Part shown: piece after piece, positions 60,802 through 64,000 of the stretch
How the letters are laid out: each line of letters begins with the position of its first letter
Numbering within the stretch: position 1 is the stretch's first letter
Assembly: GCF_900169715.1 (NCBI RefSeq)
Contig: NZ_LT835160.1
Coordinates: 124,001-188,000 of the forward strand
DNA length: 64,000 nucleotides
Reading direction: 5' to 3'
DNA from: Kocuria massiliensis
GTDB lineage: Bacteria; Actinomycetota; Actinomycetes; Actinomycetales; Micrococcaceae
Notes under the pieces: model-generated
Told to the model about the DNA's origin: nothing
What the model saw: the letters and a program-made list of their open reading frames with translations, nothing else
Databases searched by the model: none
Translations under genes and position numbers: made by a program

Positions 60802-61812
60802 CTACCAGAGTTCCTGGATGGCCCTGGCCCGATGGACCAGAGTGTGTTCGGCCAACGTACGACGCCGCGCTTCGGTCCGGACGGAGTCCGCCCACCGTGG
60901 ATCGGCCTGAATCTTGGAGATGTGTTCCCGAGCTTCGTCCACAGAGGAAAAGGTCAAAATCTCCCGTCCAGGCTCGTAGGCCTCGGCGACGTCGGCACGA
61001 TCGCAAAGCTGAACGGCCCCCGCACCGGCGGCTTCGAAGGTACGCATCGTGAAACCGTCTTGGTCACCGTGGATGTTGAGCGTCGCGAGGCTATCGCGCA
61101 TGGTCGCGTAGGCGTGGGCCCGGTCCAGGTCCCTCCCGGAGGGCACGTCGGGGCGATCGCCACCCCAGGTTCTGAGCCGATCTCGCACATCATGGGACCA
61201 ATCACGGCCATAGGTTTTGACCCGGAATCCCCGGCCATACAGGCCCTCAATCATCGCTTGCCTTTTGGGGTACCGGGCTCCGATGTGGGTGATTTCGGGG
61301 GCAAAGGGCAAGGTCGGGAACTCGAGAAGATGGTCGAACCCCATGGGAACGTAGGTCGCGGAAATCCCGCTCTCTCGAAAAGCCTCAACATCCAAGGCGG
61401 AATAGCTGGCGACCTGCGGAATCTCACGAAGCCGTTCGGGCTTCCACCGCGTTCGCCGCACCTCGTCCCAGAGCCACAAGACCACCGGGATTTTCCGGGT
61501 TTCCAGTTCCTGCCACACGTCGGGGTGCAAGACGTCGCCCTTGATCACCAGCACGAGGTCCGGCTTGACCTCGCGCAGGGTCGTCAAAATTCCCGCGTTG
61601 GCGTATTCCTCTCGACGTTGAGTGGTATCCCGGCCAAGGCGTTCCGGAAGCTCGAAGCGCACCTTGTTTTTGACCTTCTGGGAAAGGCTGGCAAATCGAT
61701 CATAGAGATGGGTGTGCGTCTGGAAACCCAGTTCTTCGAAGGCAGCGGCAAACGCGACATCGTAATCATGAAAGGCAGGGCTCAAGATGAGCAGACGGTG
61801 CGAAGCCTTCAC
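60802..61812 (-). CDS. CgeB-like glycosyltransferase
   Basis: 336-residue putative GT-B glycosyltransferase: LLILSPAFHDYDVAFAAAFEELG, DLVLVIKGDVLHPDVWQELE, VVLWLWDEVRRT, YVPMGFDHLLEF, ITHIGARYPKRQAMIEGL and LNIHGDQDGFTMRTFEAAGAGAVQLCDR match the CgeB/spore-maturation group widely used in surface glycan loci. The start is a GTG at 61812 after GGGAGG. It lies between rsmI and the O-mannosyltransferase but not in an operon with the latter. Substrate unknown. Confidence 0.82.
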   Translation of the reverse strand: MKASHRLLILSPAFHDYDVAFAAAFEELGFQTHTHLYDRFASLSQKVKNKVRFELPERLGRDTTQRREEYANAGILTTLREVKPDLVLVIKGDVLHPDVWQELETRKIPVVLWLWDEVRRTRWKPERLREIPQVASYSALDVEAFRESGISATYVPMGFDHLLEFPTLPFAPEITHIGARYPKRQAMIEGLYGRGFRVKTYGRDWSHDVRDRLRTWGGDRPDVPSGRDLDRAHAYATMRDSLATLNIHGDQDGFTMRTFEAAGAGAVQLCDRADVAEAYEPGREILTFSSVDEAREHISKIQADPRWADSVRTEARRRTLAEHTLVHRARAIQELW

Positions 61813-62023
61813 GAAAAGTCCTCCCGACTCATACGTACCGGGGAATCTACCCCCGAAGATTCTGTGACGAACAACGGCCCTCCGTAGGTTAGGGGCCCGT
61901 GAACCCGCGAACTACAACCGGGCGATCGGCCTTTTACTATATCGAGATTCTTGAGGCTCCCGCGCCCTGACCGTCTAAGGCTTTCCACAGGCGACATAGC
62001 GTCGGCCAACAGCTGCACTCCCG
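61813..62023. other. Divergent intergenic region between the CgeB-like gene and pmt
   Basis: About 210 bases without a gene. A TATAGT-like box on the minus strand (near 61938) and TAGATT nearer the CgeB-like start (near 61847) are candidate -10 elements; no strong -35 box, repeat or hairpin was seen. Confidence 0.4.
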
Positions 62024-62029
62024 TAGCAT
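62024..62029 (+). promoter_or_regulatory. -10 element of pmt (leaderless)
   Basis: TAGCAT lies seven bases before the in-frame GTG at 62037; the ATG at 62028 is inside the box. Confidence 0.6.
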
Positions 62030-62036
62030 GGGGTGG

Positions 62037-63689
62037 GTGAGAACCCACGTTGACGACTCGACCACGCGTACCGGCCGCACGTCCCGTTCCACGGGGCGTT
62101 CCAAGACGGCTCCGCGATTCCTACCGGAACATTTCAGCGTGGATGCTCTGCAGGAGCGTTTGCGCGTGACCCCGGCGTACCTGCCCCGATTCTGGTGGAT
62201 CGGGCCCGCCGTCGTCATGGTGGTGGCCGCCTTGCTGCGGTTCGTGGACATTGCCCACCCCCAGGCGATGGCCTTTGACGAAACCTATTACGCCAAGGAC
62301 GCGTACTCGTTGTTCCATTTCGGCTACGAGCGTCAGTGGCCCGAGAACGCCAACGACTCTTTCCTCGCGGGCAACCCCGTACAGCCTTCCGACCATCCCG
62401 AGTATGTGGTGCACCCTCCCTTGGGCAAGTGGATGATTGCCCTCGGAATGTTCCTCTTTGGCGACAACAACCCTCTGGGCTGGCGATTCTCGGCCGCCGT
62501 CTTCGGCACTCTTTCCATCGCCATCCTCATGTGGCTGGCCTGGATGATGTTCCGTTCCATCACCCTCTCGTCCATCGCCGGTTTCCTCATGGCGATTGAC
62601 GGTCTCCACATCGTGCAGTCCCGTTTGGCGCTGTTGGATATTTTCCAAATGTTTTGGCTGGTGTTGGCCTTTGCCCTGCTCGTGGCCGACCGAATATCGA
62701 GCCGACGCCGCCTTGCCCGCCGCATTTCGCTAGCTGCCGACGGCGGAGTCCCCCACTCATCGGTTCTCTCGTTTGGCCCCTGGCTGGGCCTTCGGTGGTG
62801 GCGCGTGGCGGCGGGCGTGGCCTGCGGAGCGGCCGTTGCCGTCAAGTGGAATTCGCTGTTCTTCGTCGCGATCTTTGGCATTCTGACGGTGCTGTGGGAC
62901 ATCACGGCCCGCCGAGTCGTCGGCACGCGAAGCTGGTTTACCGGTGCCCTGATCAAGGACGCCTGGGCCGCGTTCATTTCGGTCGTCGTCATTGGCCTGG
63001 GCACGTATCTGGTCACCTGGATCGGGTGGTTCGCTTCCTCCGATGCCTTCAACCGCCATTGGGCCGACCAGCACCCCGGGGAAGGCGTCCGCTGGCTTCC
63101 GGCGCCATTGCGGAGCCTGTGGGAGTACCACGTGGAGGCATATTCCTTCCACACCCACCTGGATACGCCGCACACCTATATGTCGCCGGCCTGGCAGTGG
63201 CTAATCCTGGGCCGCCCCACCTCGTACTACTATCAGTCCTACGACGCGGGCCAATCAGGCTGCATGACCGATCACTGCTCCGCTGCGATCCTGAACGTCG
63301 GGAACCCGTTGATCTGGTGGTCTTCGGCGGCGGCCATGATCTTCGTCCTGATCTGGTGGATCATCAAGCGCGACTGGCGCATGGGTGCGATCTTCTTGGT
63401 CTTCGCGGTGGGCTATCTCCCCTGGTTCGCTTACCCTGAACGCACCACGTTCTATTTCTACGCGCTCTCTTTCCTACCGTGGCTGATTCTCGGTTTGACG
63501 GCGGTTCTCGGGCTGGGCTTGGGCCGCCCCGGAGATTCGGTCCGACGGCGCCGGCTCGGGATCATCGTCGTCGGCGTCTTCGTGATCGCGGCCCTCTTGA
63601 TTTCCAATTTCTTCTGGCCGATCTGGACGGGGCAAACTATCCCTTACGATCACTGGCGCTGGCGCATGTGGTTCGACGCCTGGATCTGA
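62037..63689 (+). CDS. pmt: Dolichyl-phosphate-mannose--protein mannosyltransferase (GT39)
   Basis: 550-residue polytopic membrane enzyme transferring mannose from polyprenyl-phosphate-mannose to Ser/Thr of exported proteins. The catalytic Asp-Glu is in AMAFDETYYAKDAYSLFHFGYE (first outer loop, about 80), followed by HPPLGKWMIALGMFLFG and about ten membrane segments; HTHLDTPHTYMSPAWQW lies in a C-terminal outer loop. Length fits actinobacterial Pmt. The GTG start follows from the promoter. Its location next to rsmI is conserved in Actinobacteria. Confidence 0.92.
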   Translation: MRTHVDDSTTRTGRTSRSTGRSKTAPRFLPEHFSVDALQERLRVTPAYLPRFWWIGPAVVMVVAALLRFVDIAHPQAMAFDETYYAKDAYSLFHFGYERQWPENANDSFLAGNPVQPSDHPEYVVHPPLGKWMIALGMFLFGDNNPLGWRFSAAVFGTLSIAILMWLAWMMFRSITLSSIAGFLMAIDGLHIVQSRLALLDIFQMFWLVLAFALLVADRISSRRRLARRISLAADGGVPHSSVLSFGPWLGLRWWRVAAGVACGAAVAVKWNSLFFVAIFGILTVLWDITARRVVGTRSWFTGALIKDAWAAFISVVVIGLGTYLVTWIGWFASSDAFNRHWADQHPGEGVRWLPAPLRSLWEYHVEAYSFHTHLDTPHTYMSPAWQWLILGRPTSYYYQSYDAGQSGCMTDHCSAAILNVGNPLIWWSSAAAMIFVLIWWIIKRDWRMGAIFLVFAVGYLPWFAYPERTTFYFYALSFLPWLILGLTAVLGLGLGRPGDSVRRRRLGIIVVGVFVIAALLISNFFWPIWTGQTIPYDHWRWRMWFDAWI

Positions 63690-63735
63690 TGAAACCGTGG
63701 CATGATCGCCACCTCGCACCTCAGAGGAGAAACTT

Positions 63736-64000
63736 GTGAACAGTCGCGTGAGCCGAAAGGTTGGCCACACACGTCGGCGGCCCACACCCTTCGGCGTTCT
63801 GTTCGTTTGCACAGGAAATATCGCGCGTTCTGCATCCTCAGAACTCATCGCCCGGCACCGGTGCGAATCCAGTCCTCAACTCGAATTCGCGAGCGCCGGA
63901 ACGGCCGCCGTGGTCGGGTCGCCGGTTGCCCCGGAGATGGGCGCCGAATTGGAGCGCCGAGGAGTTCCCTTCGACGGCCATCGGGGCCAACAGCTCGTGG
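63736..64000 (+). CDS. Low-molecular-weight protein-tyrosine phosphatase (partial)
   Basis: The first 88 codons, cut by the right edge. GVLFVCTGNIARSASSELIARH holds the P-loop C-x5-R-S (Cys about 33 after a 27-residue basic extension), followed by FASAGTAAVVGSPVAPEM. Members remove phosphate from tyrosine kinases of the Wzc type, so this could counter the kinase at 39.1 kb; an arsenate-reductase or other role is possible. The GTG at 63736 follows GAGGAG. Confidence 0.88.
   Translation, partial: MNSRVSRKVGHTRRRPTPFGVLFVCTGNIARSASSELIARHRCESSPQLEFASAGTAAVVGSPVAPEMGAELERRGVPFDGHRGQQLV

Noticed and set aside
60748-61887. 379-codon plus-strand frame opposite the CgeB-like gene
   Set aside because: Antisense shadow; the minus-strand gene has recognisable glycosyltransferase motifs and a ribosome site.

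Overview
The window is ordinary chromosome of a high-GC Gram-positive bacterium of the Actinobacteria, most likely a member of the Micrococcaceae (Arthrobacter/Rothia/Kocuria relatives). Pointers are a secreted Rpf-type transglycosylase with LysM, an actinobacterial acyl-CoA carboxylase set (beta, epsilon and biotinylated alpha subunits), a DUF2505 protein, a protein O-mannosyltransferase, a cysteine-less LpdA-type quinone reductase, a fused RmlC-RmlD, and a GatCAB pathway next to ordinary tRNA genes. No phage, insertion sequence, integrase or CRISPR array was seen.

Layout. 1-4.7 kb: gatC-gatA (minus), the Rpf-LysM cell-wall enzyme with a long structured leader, and ligA. 4.8-8.5 kb (minus): birA, a PH-domain membrane protein, then a class III adenylate cyclase translationally coupled to a PP2C phosphatase. 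8.6-16.8 kb (plus): YciI protein, pccB-accE, a dicarboxylate symporter, an aldehyde dehydrogenase, maf and the biotinylated carboxylase alpha subunit; birA faces these biotin enzymes. 16.9-23.8 kb: an MHS-family transporter, lpdA (minus), and a nucleoside-salvage run (purine nucleoside phosphorylase, phosphohexomutase/phosphopentomutase-like enzyme, deoC). 23.9-34.9 kb: mfd, a DUF2505 protein, nhaA, two glycosyltransferases, sufS-sufU, pth and rplY.

35-52.4 kb is the accessory heart: a surface-polysaccharide region. It holds rhamnose genes (rmlB-rmlCD divergent from rmlA), a VanZ-like protein, a Wzz/Wzc-type tyrosine kinase, an unusual nucleotidyltransferase plus PqqD-like pair, and a nine-gene minus-strand operon with start/stop overlaps at most junctions. 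This operon encodes glycosyltransferases, a Wzy-like polymerase, a CBS-NeuB-SAF-TIM-barrel fusion, a NeuA-like cytidylyltransferase and a candidate nonulosonic-acid transferase. It is the best candidate here for an under-described system: a Gram-positive capsule containing rhamnose and a sialic-acid-like sugar.

52.4-64 kb: prs, glmU, tRNA-Gln, an ABC-F protein, a Tat-exported protein of unknown function, the rsmI-tatD-rsmA operon, a CgeB-like glycosyltransferase, a protein O-mannosyltransferase and the start of a low-molecular-weight tyrosine phosphatase (possible partner of the tyrosine kinase).

Two window-wide observations stand out. At least nine genes have a TAnnnT -10 box 6-7 bases before the start codon, implying leaderless mRNAs; this fixes several start codons. 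Also, accE carries a perfect 28-bp tandem duplication that shifts the frame at its 3' end.
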